Assembly: GCA_050013795.1 (NCBI GenBank)
Contig: JBEKEO010000002.1
Coordinates: forward strand, 1 to 51,191
Direction of reading: 5' to 3'
Length of the DNA: 51,191 nucleotides
DNA from: CAWHOW01 sp050013795
GTDB lineage: Bacteria; Bacteroidota; Bacteroidia; Bacteroidales; CG2-30-32-10
The notes under the pieces were generated by a model, which saw only the letters and a program-made list of their open reading frames with translations, did no database searches and had not been told where the DNA came from. Both the position numbers and the translations under genes were made by a program. Shown piece by piece: positions 25,410-32,816 of this stretch; within the stretch, counting starts at the first letter, position 1, and every line of letters starts with the position of its first letter.

Positions 25410-26048
25410 TTAAAACCTGAATCCTACAGTGCCCTGATACCATTCATTTTTGTAACGTGGGTTTGTAGATGTTCCGTCTCCGTTATTTGTCATAAGGTCC
25501 CAGCCAACTCTGGCGCCGATTACAAAATGTTGTATGGTAATATCCACACCACCTGTAAAGCAGAAAGTGTTTTTCCTGATATTATTATTTTTAAAATCCT
25601 GTTCCTGGTCGGAATTTATTAATGAACTCGAAAACACATCTTCTTGCTTAATCAAGTAAGAATATTGAGGACCCACCAATATGGTTATAAATTCACTTGG
25701 TTTTAATGCTAATAATATAGGCACATCAATATAGTTTGAGGTACTTGTATATTGGTAAGTAAGGCCAAGTACGGTGCCTGTTGCTTTATATCCTCTTTGA
25801 GAAAACAGGAATTCTGGCTGAATACCTAAATATGTTCCAATAGGGATTTCTAAAAAAGCGCCGCCTGCAAAACCGAATTTGCCTTTTGCTACAAAATCTT
25901 CGCCTTTTGTGTCATAAACATTTGAATAATTCGCACCTATTTTCAAGCCAAACAGAAGTTTGTTGCGAAAATCAGTTTTGCTATCCTGTGCGCTGCTAAT
26001 GTTAGCCATTAATGTAACGGCTGCAATAATTAAGATAATTTTTTTCAT
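25410..26048 (-). CDS. Outer-membrane beta-barrel protein (PorT/OMP_b-brl type)
   Basis: 212 residues with a signal peptide (MKKIILIIAAVTLMANISSAQ). Alternating amphipathic strands follow: LLFGLKIGANYSNVYD, FAGGAFLEIPIGTYLGIQPE, FLFSQRGYKATG, YIDVPILLALKPSEFITILVG and a final WYQGTVGFRF ending in Phe, as expected for Bam-inserted barrels. The size suggests about eight strands. No specific substrate or partner can be inferred. Fourth gene of the stress operon. Confidence 0.85.
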   Translation of the reverse strand: MKKIILIIAAVTLMANISSAQDSKTDFRNKLLFGLKIGANYSNVYDTKGEDFVAKGKFGFAGGAFLEIPIGTYLGIQPEFLFSQRGYKATGTVLGLTYQYTSTSNYIDVPILLALKPSEFITILVGPQYSYLIKQEDVFSSSLINSDQEQDFKNNNIRKNTFCFTGGVDITIQHFVIGARVGWDLMTNNGDGTSTNPRYKNEWYQGTVGFRF

Positions 26049-26105
26049 TTTTTTAATTTTTAGATTTGATTAATAATTTATGTTTCATTTTTGTTAAGTA
26101 AACTA

Positions 26106-26528
26106 TTAGCCTTTTTTAACCGATAAATCATTTAATGATTTATTAAGATTATCCATATCCTGGTTAAATCCGGCTTTAAATATTGTCCAGTTTTCTTTCC
26201 CTTCTACTTTGTAATCCTTTAGCTTCTTTTTCAAATAGTTGTTTTTTTGTTCTAGGTCTGCCACTTTGCTTTCGTCCTTAGATCTTATTTTCCTTTTTTC
26301 GTTTACTATGCTTGCTTTGAATTCGGCAATACTGCCTTCGTTTTTATTGAATCTAATTTCAGATTCCTTTTTTAAAGTTTCATAGACCGTAGTAACAGAG
26401 TCCTTTTGCGCGGCCTGTAACTTTGTTCTTGCTTTTTCTGACCTTTTATCGGGCTCCTGTCCGTAAGAAGTTGAAATTGTTCCGGCCACAAATGCTATTA
26501 TGGCCATGGTTAAGATTGTTTTTTTCAT
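26106..26528 (-). CDS. Periplasmic coiled-coil stress protein, sll1863-like
   Basis: 140 residues with a signal peptide (MKKTILTMAIIAFVAGTIST, cleavage near SYGQ). The remainder is almost entirely charged helix: SIAEFKASIVNEKRKIRSKD, then KVADLEQKNNYLKKKLKDYK and GKENWTIFKAGFNQDMDNLN. This is the pattern of sll1863-type stress-response proteins. It is a paralogue of the next gene upstream, about 40% alike by eye in the helical part, but it lacks that protein's lipobox. Confidence 0.82.
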   Translation of the reverse strand: MKKTILTMAIIAFVAGTISTSYGQEPDKRSEKARTKLQAAQKDSVTTVYETLKKESEIRFNKNEGSIAEFKASIVNEKRKIRSKDESKVADLEQKNNYLKKKLKDYKVEGKENWTIFKAGFNQDMDNLNKSLNDLSVKKG

Positions 26529-26587
26529 TTTATTAAATATAAGATTTGAATTATACTGTTTGTTTCTTTTTTGATTTTATTTTGCTG

Positions 26588-27019
26588 CTATCTGGCATTT
26601 TTATAGGTGAAATCTTTTAATGATTTAGACAGTTCCTCCATATTATTACTAAAATCTGCTTTGAAAGCTTCCCACTTTTCCTTTCCTTCTTCTTTGTAAT
26701 CATCAAGCTTCTTTCTCAGGTCGCTGTTCTTTTGATCTAGATCTGCCAGTTTCTTTTCATATTTGATTTTGATATCTGCTTTCTCGTTAGCAATTCTTGC
26801 TTTGAAATCAGCAAGGCTTTTTGCATTAGCGTTTATTTTATCTTCCGATTCATTTTTAAATTGTTGAATAGAATCTTTAATTGCCTGCGATAGCTCTTGA
26901 TTAGCTATCTCCACTTTATCTTTGGCATCATTAACTTTTTTTGCTGACGACTTACAAGCGGTGAACATTGTTCCTGACATAAGCATTGATATTGCAAGAG
27001 TAAAAATTGTTTTTTTCAT
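26588..27019 (-). CDS. Coiled-coil stress lipoprotein, sll1863-like
   Basis: 143 residues. The signal ends in a lipobox (TMFTAC, Cys21), so the mature protein is probably lipid-anchored. The helical body has the repeated pattern SLADFKARIANEKADIKIKY, then KLADLDQKNSDLRKKLDDYK and GKEKWEAFKADFSNNMEELS. Presumably it came from duplication with the 26106 gene. It is the second gene of the operon, 27 bp after csbD. Confidence 0.85.
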   Translation of the reverse strand: MKKTIFTLAISMLMSGTMFTACKSSAKKVNDAKDKVEIANQELSQAIKDSIQQFKNESEDKINANAKSLADFKARIANEKADIKIKYEKKLADLDQKNSDLRKKLDDYKEEGKEKWEAFKADFSNNMEELSKSLKDFTYKNAR

Positions 27020-27046
27020 TTTGTTTTATGATTATAATCTGATTAA

Positions 27047-27232
27047 TTAAAGCGCTGCTAAAATCTTGAGTAATTCTTCTTTCGTTTTGCCAAGCTTTAT
27101 TTGAAGCCTTCCCAGCATTTCCTCTTTCTTGCCTTCCGCAAACTTCAGGTCATTTTCTGTTATGATTGCAAATTTCTGTTTGAGTTTTCCTTTCTGTTCA
27201 TGCCAGGTTCCTTTTACTTCTGTTATGTTCAT
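27047..27232 (-). CDS. CsbD-like stress protein
   Basis: 61 residues, the usual length. VKGTWHEQKGKLKQKFAII, then NDLKFAEGKKEEMLGRLQIKLGKTKEEL split by ITE, follows the CsbD pattern (W near the start, G-K-L-K, E-G-K-x-x-E-x-L-G). CsbD is a general-stress protein of unknown mechanism. It is the first gene of the ten-gene operon and lies 33 bp after the predicted start of transcription from the regulon promoter at 27270-27335. Confidence 0.9.
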   Translation of the reverse strand: MNITEVKGTWHEQKGKLKQKFAIITENDLKFAEGKKEEMLGRLQIKLGKTKEELLKILAAL

Positions 27233-27269
27233 TTTATTTAGTTTAGTTTATGAATGAATTTTCACGATA

Positions 27270-27335
27270 CAAAGGTCTTTCCTTTATTTCAGGGAAGTGT
27301 TACACAACTTTGTAAATAATTTACATCATTCACAC
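27270..27335 (-). promoter_or_regulatory. Regulon promoter, copy A (csbD operon)
   Basis: In gene direction: GTGTGAATGA (27335-27326), TGTAAA (27325-27320), TGTAAC (27304-27299), then 21 bp and the -7 box GACCTTTG (27277-27270). The two boxes have a 21-bp period. The second box takes the place of the -33 element. Confidence 0.75.
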
Positions 27336-27351
27336 ATTTTGCCTGTGCAAT

Positions 27352-27444
27352 AAAAAAGTGCTTCCAGTATATAATGAAAGCACTACGGAAATTTAATAGA
27401 ACTATCCTATTCTTATTTCACATTGTGAGTGATTAATTCACAAC
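27352..27444 (-). ncRNA. Candidate small RNA under the regulon promoter
   Basis: A regulon promoter (copy B) points into a stretch of about 93 bases with no coding frame that ends in its own terminator, before copy A begins. The RNA can form a 5' hairpin TTGTGA/TCACAA (27438-27443 with 27423-27428), a weak middle hairpin AATAG/CTATT, and a terminator with arms 27376-27384 and 27357-27365 followed by six T. This is predicted from sequence only. Confidence 0.5.
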
Positions 27445-27448
27445 TCTA

Positions 27449-27514
27449 CAAAGGTGAGAAACTATATGCCGGATATTGTTACAGAATTATAGAAAAAAGT
27501 TACATCATTCACGC
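27449..27514 (-). promoter_or_regulatory. Regulon promoter, copy B (small RNA)
   Basis: In gene direction: GCGTGAATGA (27514-27505), TGTAAC (27504-27499), TGTAAC (27483-27478), 21 bp, then CACCTTTG (27456-27449). Confidence 0.7.
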
Positions 27515-27708
27515 ATGTTGCAAAACGGTTCTCGGGGAGTAACAAAATAAAGGTGTGCCTAAAGTTAGAAATCCTTATTTTGTTTGTTTAATGTTCAACT
27601 ATCAATGATGCCGCTATTGCTTGCCTCGCCTTCGATAAGTCGAAGCCTGCCTCGTTGGCAAGACGGGCGGGAAGCAATTCGGGTGAACAAAAGTTTTTTC
27701 ACTCTTTT
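27515..27708. repeat. Intergenic region with a GC-rich compound palindrome
   Basis: No gene is seen. At 27619-27675 a compound palindrome has the outer blocks GCTTGCCTCGCC and GGGCGGGAAGC and an inner hairpin TTCGA/TCGAA at 27631-27644. It belongs to the CTGCC/GGCAG-type repeats of the window. Confidence 0.55.
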
Positions 27709-28332
27709 TTAATTTTTGCAATATAGAATAATATTAGCATAAGCATTACTTTCGCCAAGTTCACCGGCTTTATTCCAGTCTGAACAAGCCGCTTCGTTAT
27801 TACCAAGTTTATGCTTAGCATTACCACGAAGGTAGTATGCATATTTATTCATCCCGAATTTATTCAATGAATCAAGCCGGATAACTTTATCAAAATCCAA
27901 TATTTCATTACTATAATCACTTGTTTCATCCATTACAAAACTACGATTGAAGTATGCCATAGCATCCTTTGGATTAAGTTCTATAGCTTTATTTAAATCT
28001 GTTTTTGCACCCGTGTAATCTTTAAGCGCATCCTTTGCCAAACCACGAAAGGAGTATATGTTTTCATCCTTTGGATTAAGTTCTATGGCTTTGCTGAGAT
28101 CTGAAATTGCTCCTGTCCAGTCGCTTTGATGAAGCTTTGCCTTACCACGTTCGCCATAAGCTTTTTCATCGTCAGGGTTAAGTTTTATAGCTTTGTTGCA
28201 ATCTGATACGGCTCCTGAATAGTCGTTTATGCTGTCTTTTGCATGAGCACGATTAAAATATTCCACTGTTGTTTGTGCCTGAATAAAAGGAAAACTAAAA
28301 CAAAGAATAATTAATAATGCTGGTCTTTTCAT
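27709..28332 (-). CDS. Secreted or periplasmic TPR protein
   Basis: 207 residues. A signal peptide (LLIILCFSFPFIQAQ) is followed by four to five tetratricopeptide repeats of 34 residues, with the pattern YSGAVSDCNKAIKLNPDDEK, then AYGERGKAKLHQSDWTGAIS. TPRs are protein-binding scaffolds; the partner is unknown. No regulon element precedes it. It ends about 200 bp before the small-RNA promoter. Confidence 0.88.
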   Translation of the reverse strand: MKRPALLIILCFSFPFIQAQTTVEYFNRAHAKDSINDYSGAVSDCNKAIKLNPDDEKAYGERGKAKLHQSDWTGAISDLSKAIELNPKDENIYSFRGLAKDALKDYTGAKTDLNKAIELNPKDAMAYFNRSFVMDETSDYSNEILDFDKVIRLDSLNKFGMNKYAYYLRGNAKHKLGNNEAACSDWNKAGELGESNAYANIILYCKN

Positions 28333-28450
28333 AATTTAAGATGTTATATAACTCGATTGTTCAATATATAAGAAGGTTGAAGTTGAAGGCTTCGCCTAAC
28401 AAAAGCTTATTCTGTTATCCATATATCATATTTTTGCGAAAAGGATAATA

Positions 28451-29584
28451 TCATTTATGTGGATGCTCGCTTTCATTGGTATTCTTATGTGGAGCATTTT
28501 GTTGTTGATTTGCTTCTCCAACCCTTTTAGTTGGAACAGATTGCTGCTGTTTTACTCCTTCTTCCTTTTTTGGTGGAGCAACCTGTTGTTGTTTTGCTCC
28601 TTCCTCTTTTTTAGATGGACTGACCTGTTGTTGTTGCTTTACTTCTTCACTCGTTTTATTTTGATTGTTTTGTTGTTGAGGTTGTACTTGTTTAGGCGAT
28701 TGCCATGCGTTTTGTTTTGGTTGTTCTTTTGTTGGTTGATATGATTTTTTCGAAGGAGTTTCAGATGTTCTTTGCGCTAAAGTTTTTACATCATTATAGC
28801 TGGCCACTTTAGATGGTGCTGGTCTTGAACCGTTAGCGTTATTTTTTTGCACTTGCGGCTTGTACATCTTAAGTTGATTATTGCCAAGACTCTGTCCAGG
28901 TTTGTTGCTTTCTTTTATAGTAACAGGATTAATTTTTGTACCAATATGTTTTTCTACGTCAGCTCTGTCAGGGCCCGATTTGTATGATGCATTATGTGCT
29001 TTATCATAGTATGCATTGTTTATCACCGTAGAGTTGTTAATGATCATAGTGTTGTTTTTTGAATTGACATAATAGTTACTAATGTCTCTTCTTCCAAAAT
29101 CCCTGCCGTGCATAATTGTCCAATGATTATGTTCCGGGTAATAGTCGTTACCATAAGCCATGCCTATACTTACACCAGGCTCCATTGGCGCCCATCCATA
29201 ATAATCATTTGATTTTCTCCAGCTAACCCATCCCGGACCCCATTCGTTACCTGGTATCCATATTGGTCCATAGGTATCATCTGTGTACCAGCGACCATAA
29301 TGAAAAGGCGCCCATCCCCATGGATAGTCAGATACCCATGTCCATCCTGCATTGGTTAACACCCAATAGCCATTAGTAGCATAAGGAGTAAAACCGGGAT
29401 ATACATCTGGCGACCAGACATAACCGTAATTGGGAATGTCAACCCACGTTCCGTAAGGGCTTAAATCATCATAAAAAACCTGGTAGCTTACAGATACTCC
29501 CTGTGCAGCGGTTTTTTGCGGCCTTATCCATGTACATATAATAAGTATAAGTAAAAGAGTAATAAATTTCAGTTTAGTTTTCAT
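28451..29584 (-). CDS. DUF6600/YXWGXW-type secreted protein with Gln/Lys-rich tail
   Basis: 377 residues with a signal peptide (to KTAAQG). Residues about 35-160 are rich in Trp, Tyr and Gly: VFYDDLSPYGTWVDIPNYGY, WSPDVYPGFTPY, TWVSDYPWGWAPFHYGRW, then IWIPGNEWGPGWVSW. This matches the DUF6600/YXWGXW type of envelope proteins. Residues 270-377 are low-complexity, with repeats of PKKEEGVKQQQ type. Probably a periplasmic or surface protein; the function is not known. It is a single gene under a regulon promoter (copy C). Confidence 0.82.
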   Translation of the reverse strand: MKTKLKFITLLLILIICTWIRPQKTAAQGVSVSYQVFYDDLSPYGTWVDIPNYGYVWSPDVYPGFTPYATNGYWVLTNAGWTWVSDYPWGWAPFHYGRWYTDDTYGPIWIPGNEWGPGWVSWRKSNDYYGWAPMEPGVSIGMAYGNDYYPEHNHWTIMHGRDFGRRDISNYYVNSKNNTMIINNSTVINNAYYDKAHNASYKSGPDRADVEKHIGTKINPVTIKESNKPGQSLGNNQLKMYKPQVQKNNANGSRPAPSKVASYNDVKTLAQRTSETPSKKSYQPTKEQPKQNAWQSPKQVQPQQQNNQNKTSEEVKQQQQVSPSKKEEGAKQQQVAPPKKEEGVKQQQSVPTKRVGEANQQQNAPHKNTNESEHPHK

Positions 29585-29622
29585 TTTAGATTATTTTTTA
29601 CTGTGATGAAATTATTAAGGAA

Positions 29623-29688
29623 CAAAGTTATTTCTCTTAGTTAAGTTAAGTGTTACACAATTAATGATATGAATTACATTATTCACAC
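29623..29688 (-). promoter_or_regulatory. Regulon promoter, copy C (DUF6600-like gene)
   Basis: In gene direction: GTGTGAATAA (29688-29679), TGTAAT (29678-29673), TGTAAC (29657-29652), 21 bp, then TAACTTTG (29630-29623), a full TAnnTTTG match. Confidence 0.72.
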
Positions 29689-29713
29689 ATGAAATTTAAA
29701 GGGTAATAAAGCA

Positions 29714-29746
29714 AGAAACGTCATCTTTTTTAAGGATGACGTTTCT
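29714..29746 (-). terminator. Terminator after the OmpA gene
   Basis: AGAAACGTCATC (29714-29725) and GATGACGTTTCT (29735-29746) form a perfect 12-bp stem 17 bp after the OmpA stop codon. The T-run on the minus strand is weak and interrupted. Confidence 0.6.
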
Positions 29747-29762
29747 GATGAATCAGGGTAAT

Positions 29763-31817
29763 TTATTTTTTCACAATAAGAAATTCTGTACGCCTGTTTA
29801 CCTGGTGTTCTGCATCAGTGCAATTTGAACCAACATTATCGTCACAGGCACACCCATTTACTAAGTGTGTTTTGCCATATCCTTTACCATAAATTCGTTC
29901 AGGATTTGTAATTCTTGTCTTTATATAATTGGCAGTGGCGTTAGCCCTGTTGTCGGATAATTTTTGGTTATATGCTTTGCTTTCCCTGCAATCGCAGTAT
30001 GAACTTAATTCTACGGTTATGCCAGAATTATCATTCATTACCTTAACAATTTTATCCAGTTCAGTTTCAGCATCCGGGCGGATATTGTATTTATCCAGAT
30101 CAAAATAAATAGTTTTCAGATCTAATAATTGTCCTAAATTAGCAATCACCTCCTTTTGCGGAGCAGTCACTACCCTTTGCGGAGGAATAACTTCTTCTTT
30201 CAGAAGCACAACATTAGCTTTCACAATAAAATCTTTACCAAAAGTGCTGGTAACAGTGTCGCCTTCGTTATATTTTTCTTTTTTACCTGATAATTTAAAC
30301 TTTTTATCCGAACTGACAAGAAAGGCAAAAGCCCCGTCATCTTTGGTGGTCACCGTATCAATAGTATTGCCTTTATTATCGCGTAATGTTATAAAGGTTT
30401 GGGGAATCAGATTCCCGTTTTTATCTTCTGCAATACCTTCTATTGTTTTGCCGATACCTAAATCTTTTAATATATCAAACGAATAAATATCATCGCCACC
30501 GCTGCCACCGGTTCTGTTTGATGAAAAATATCCTTTGCTCACGCTGTCGTTAACTATAACAGCAAAATCATCGTATTGCGTATTTAACGGAGCACCTGCA
30601 TTAACCACGGGGCCAAATTCAGAACCGTTTACGGCGCAAATATAAATGTCAAGACCTCCCAAGCCATAGCGTCCGTCGGATGAGAAAAACAATACTCCTT
30701 TAGCCTCTGCATAAAACGGGAACATTTCATCACCCTCTGTATTTATTTTATCGCCAAGGTTTTCAGGTTTTCCCCATACACCTTTTGCATCTTTTGTAAT
30801 TCTATAAATATCCGTTCCTCCATAGCCGCCGGGCATATCGCTTGTAAAATACATAGTGTTTCCATCACTAGTAAGGCAAGGTTGTCCAACAGAGTAATCC
30901 TTGTTATTAAGATAAAAAGATTCAGGAGTTGTCCATTTGCCATCTTTGTAAGTGCTGAAATAAATCTGAAGGTTTATAACCTTATCTTTTCTTTTAACAT
31001 TATAATTATTCCGGGTGAATGCCATACAGGTCCCATTATTACTAAAACTGGCCGGACCATCGTTCATTTTACCATCCAAGCTTCTGTCAAAAATTTTAGG
31101 TTTTGTCAATTGACCTTTATTCATTTCAGACATATAAATTTCCAAAAATGGCTTTCCCGTCCAGTTGTCTTTTCTTTCACCAAACATTGATGTTCCCCTG
31201 CTTGATGAAAACACAATACCATTTTTATAATAAGTGGTTCCAAAATCATTCGCCGTGGTATTTATATCCAGGTTTTCTATTTTATATTTACCATCATCTT
31301 TCAGCATATCAGGTAACATAGTGCTATTGGCTATATAGTCCTTTGCCCGTAAATCGTGCGATTTCAGGTCGCTGAATATATTCATCCATTTATTAGCCTC
31401 ATCGTATTTGCCATTGATCTTTAAAACCATTGCATAGTTGTAATAATCCTCCGGTAAAAGTCCTGAAGTTGCACTTACTAATTTTGAATAAGCTGCTTCC
31501 GATTCTGTATTTTTATTCATATTGTGATAAGCCAAAGCCAGACTGCGTTGTCCTTCCACGCTCAATAGTTTAGTATGATTATAAGAACTAATGGCTTTAT
31601 TAAAAGAATAATCAAAAGAATATTTATCTCCTGTTAATTCTTTATTCGATTTTTCCTGTGCAAAAGAGACATCAGGCGTATTAACTACAGGGCTATTACC
31701 CCCGGTTGATACCTTATTTGAATTTTCCGCTGATAATGAACTACCCGGATCTACCTGTGCAGTAACATTAATGTATATCCCGATAAATATAATAAAGGGA
31801 ATTAATAATTTTTTCAT
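29763..31817 (-). CDS. OmpA-family protein with PD40 propeller
   Basis: 684 residues. A signal peptide is followed by a helical, TPR-like region (about 60-160: YNHTKLLSVEGQRSLALAYH), PD40/WD40-like blades at 180-450 (GMNDGPASFSNNGTCMAFTR-type; MYFTSDMPGGYGGTDIYRI), a carboxypeptidase-regulatory-like beta domain at about 460-540, and an OmpA peptidoglycan-binding domain at 570-684 (IYFDLDKYNIRPDA, SDNRANATANYI, VNRRTEFLI). PorE and SprE-like T9SS components share parts of this layout. It follows the PorP/SprF gene by 21 bp and should tether that outer-membrane protein and the secreted adhesin to the cell wall. Confidence 0.9.
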   Translation of the reverse strand: MKKLLIPFIIFIGIYINVTAQVDPGSSLSAENSNKVSTGGNSPVVNTPDVSFAQEKSNKELTGDKYSFDYSFNKAISSYNHTKLLSVEGQRSLALAYHNMNKNTESEAAYSKLVSATSGLLPEDYYNYAMVLKINGKYDEANKWMNIFSDLKSHDLRAKDYIANSTMLPDMLKDDGKYKIENLDINTTANDFGTTYYKNGIVFSSSRGTSMFGERKDNWTGKPFLEIYMSEMNKGQLTKPKIFDRSLDGKMNDGPASFSNNGTCMAFTRNNYNVKRKDKVINLQIYFSTYKDGKWTTPESFYLNNKDYSVGQPCLTSDGNTMYFTSDMPGGYGGTDIYRITKDAKGVWGKPENLGDKINTEGDEMFPFYAEAKGVLFFSSDGRYGLGGLDIYICAVNGSEFGPVVNAGAPLNTQYDDFAVIVNDSVSKGYFSSNRTGGSGGDDIYSFDILKDLGIGKTIEGIAEDKNGNLIPQTFITLRDNKGNTIDTVTTKDDGAFAFLVSSDKKFKLSGKKEKYNEGDTVTSTFGKDFIVKANVVLLKEEVIPPQRVVTAPQKEVIANLGQLLDLKTIYFDLDKYNIRPDAETELDKIVKVMNDNSGITVELSSYCDCRESKAYNQKLSDNRANATANYIKTRITNPERIYGKGYGKTHLVNGCACDDNVGSNCTDAEHQVNRRTEFLIVKK

Positions 31818-31838
31818 GTTTTTATGTTTTTATAGTAA

Positions 31839-32777
31839 TTAAAAATATCTTGGAGAATGTATTTGTCTTTGATCAACAGATATAAAATCATAACGTAAAA
31901 AGACTTCATCACTGCCCTGGTTATACGTGTAGGTTTTTAAACCATACGACCAGTCATAAGAATAACCTATGTGCAGTTGGGGCGTAATATCCAATCCCAC
32001 TAAGGCTCCAAAAGCATCGCCGGTACGATACATTGCGCCAAGCAATAATCTTTTCGCGATAATAAATGATGCTGTAAGGTCGGCTTCAACAGGTGCAGCA
32101 GGTGTTTCTTTAATAAGCATAGTAGGTTTAAAATCAAGGTTGTTTGATAATTCTAACATTGTACCTGTAATAAAATAATAATTTCTTTGTTGCCTTCCCA
32201 CCAGGTTATTTTCGTTAGACGGATTTAGTGCATAATTATTTTGTAATAATTCAGGAACTGATATTCCGGCATAGAAACGTGGTCTTGAATAATATGCGCC
32301 AAAACCGAAATTAGGAGTTACATGATTATTGATATTGTTCATGAACACCGGGTCAGTTTGCTGATCTAATTGAAGCGTATTAAGGTTTGCATTGAACATA
32401 TCCGCTCCTACGCTTACACCAAGCGATAATTTCGAATTTGCAGTCAAATGCATTATATACGCATAATCAACAAATACCGATGTGTTATTGACAGGTCCTA
32501 TTTTATCATTTAATATAGATAAGCCTATTGCAATATGATCGTTTTTTAAAGGCATATGCATAGTTATAGTTTGGGTTTCAGGAGCGCCTTTAAAATCAAC
32601 CCATTGCGCACGATATAGAGCCGTTACAGTTAGAGCATCCCTGCTTCCGGCATAAGCCGGATTAACCATTAATGTATTGTACATATAATTGGTGAACATC
32701 GGGACTTGTTGCGCGTAAATGGTCAAACTCCCTAAAGTTAAAACCAATACGAATGTTATTTTTTTAAGTGTTTTCAT
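31839..32777 (-). CDS. PorP/SprF family outer-membrane protein
   Basis: 312 residues with a signal peptide (ending IYAQ). The start of the mature protein, QQVPMFTNYMYNTLMVNPAY followed by AGSRDALTVTALYRAQWVDF and the later HMPLKNDHIAIGLSILNDKI, is the clear mark of the PorP/SprF family. These barrel proteins secure T9SS type B cargo at the cell surface, and each usually lies next to its cargo gene, here the 1509-residue protein 39 bp upstream. The operon order cargo, PorP/SprF, OmpA is the standard one. Confidence 0.93.
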   Translation of the reverse strand: MKTLKKITFVLVLTLGSLTIYAQQVPMFTNYMYNTLMVNPAYAGSRDALTVTALYRAQWVDFKGAPETQTITMHMPLKNDHIAIGLSILNDKIGPVNNTSVFVDYAYIMHLTANSKLSLGVSVGADMFNANLNTLQLDQQTDPVFMNNINNHVTPNFGFGAYYSRPRFYAGISVPELLQNNYALNPSNENNLVGRQQRNYYFITGTMLELSNNLDFKPTMLIKETPAAPVEADLTASFIIAKRLLLGAMYRTGDAFGALVGLDITPQLHIGYSYDWSYGLKTYTYNQGSDEVFLRYDFISVDQRQIHSPRYF

Positions 32778-32816
32778 TTTGCTTTTATTTCATTATTATT
32801 TTTCCGTTTTATTGTT

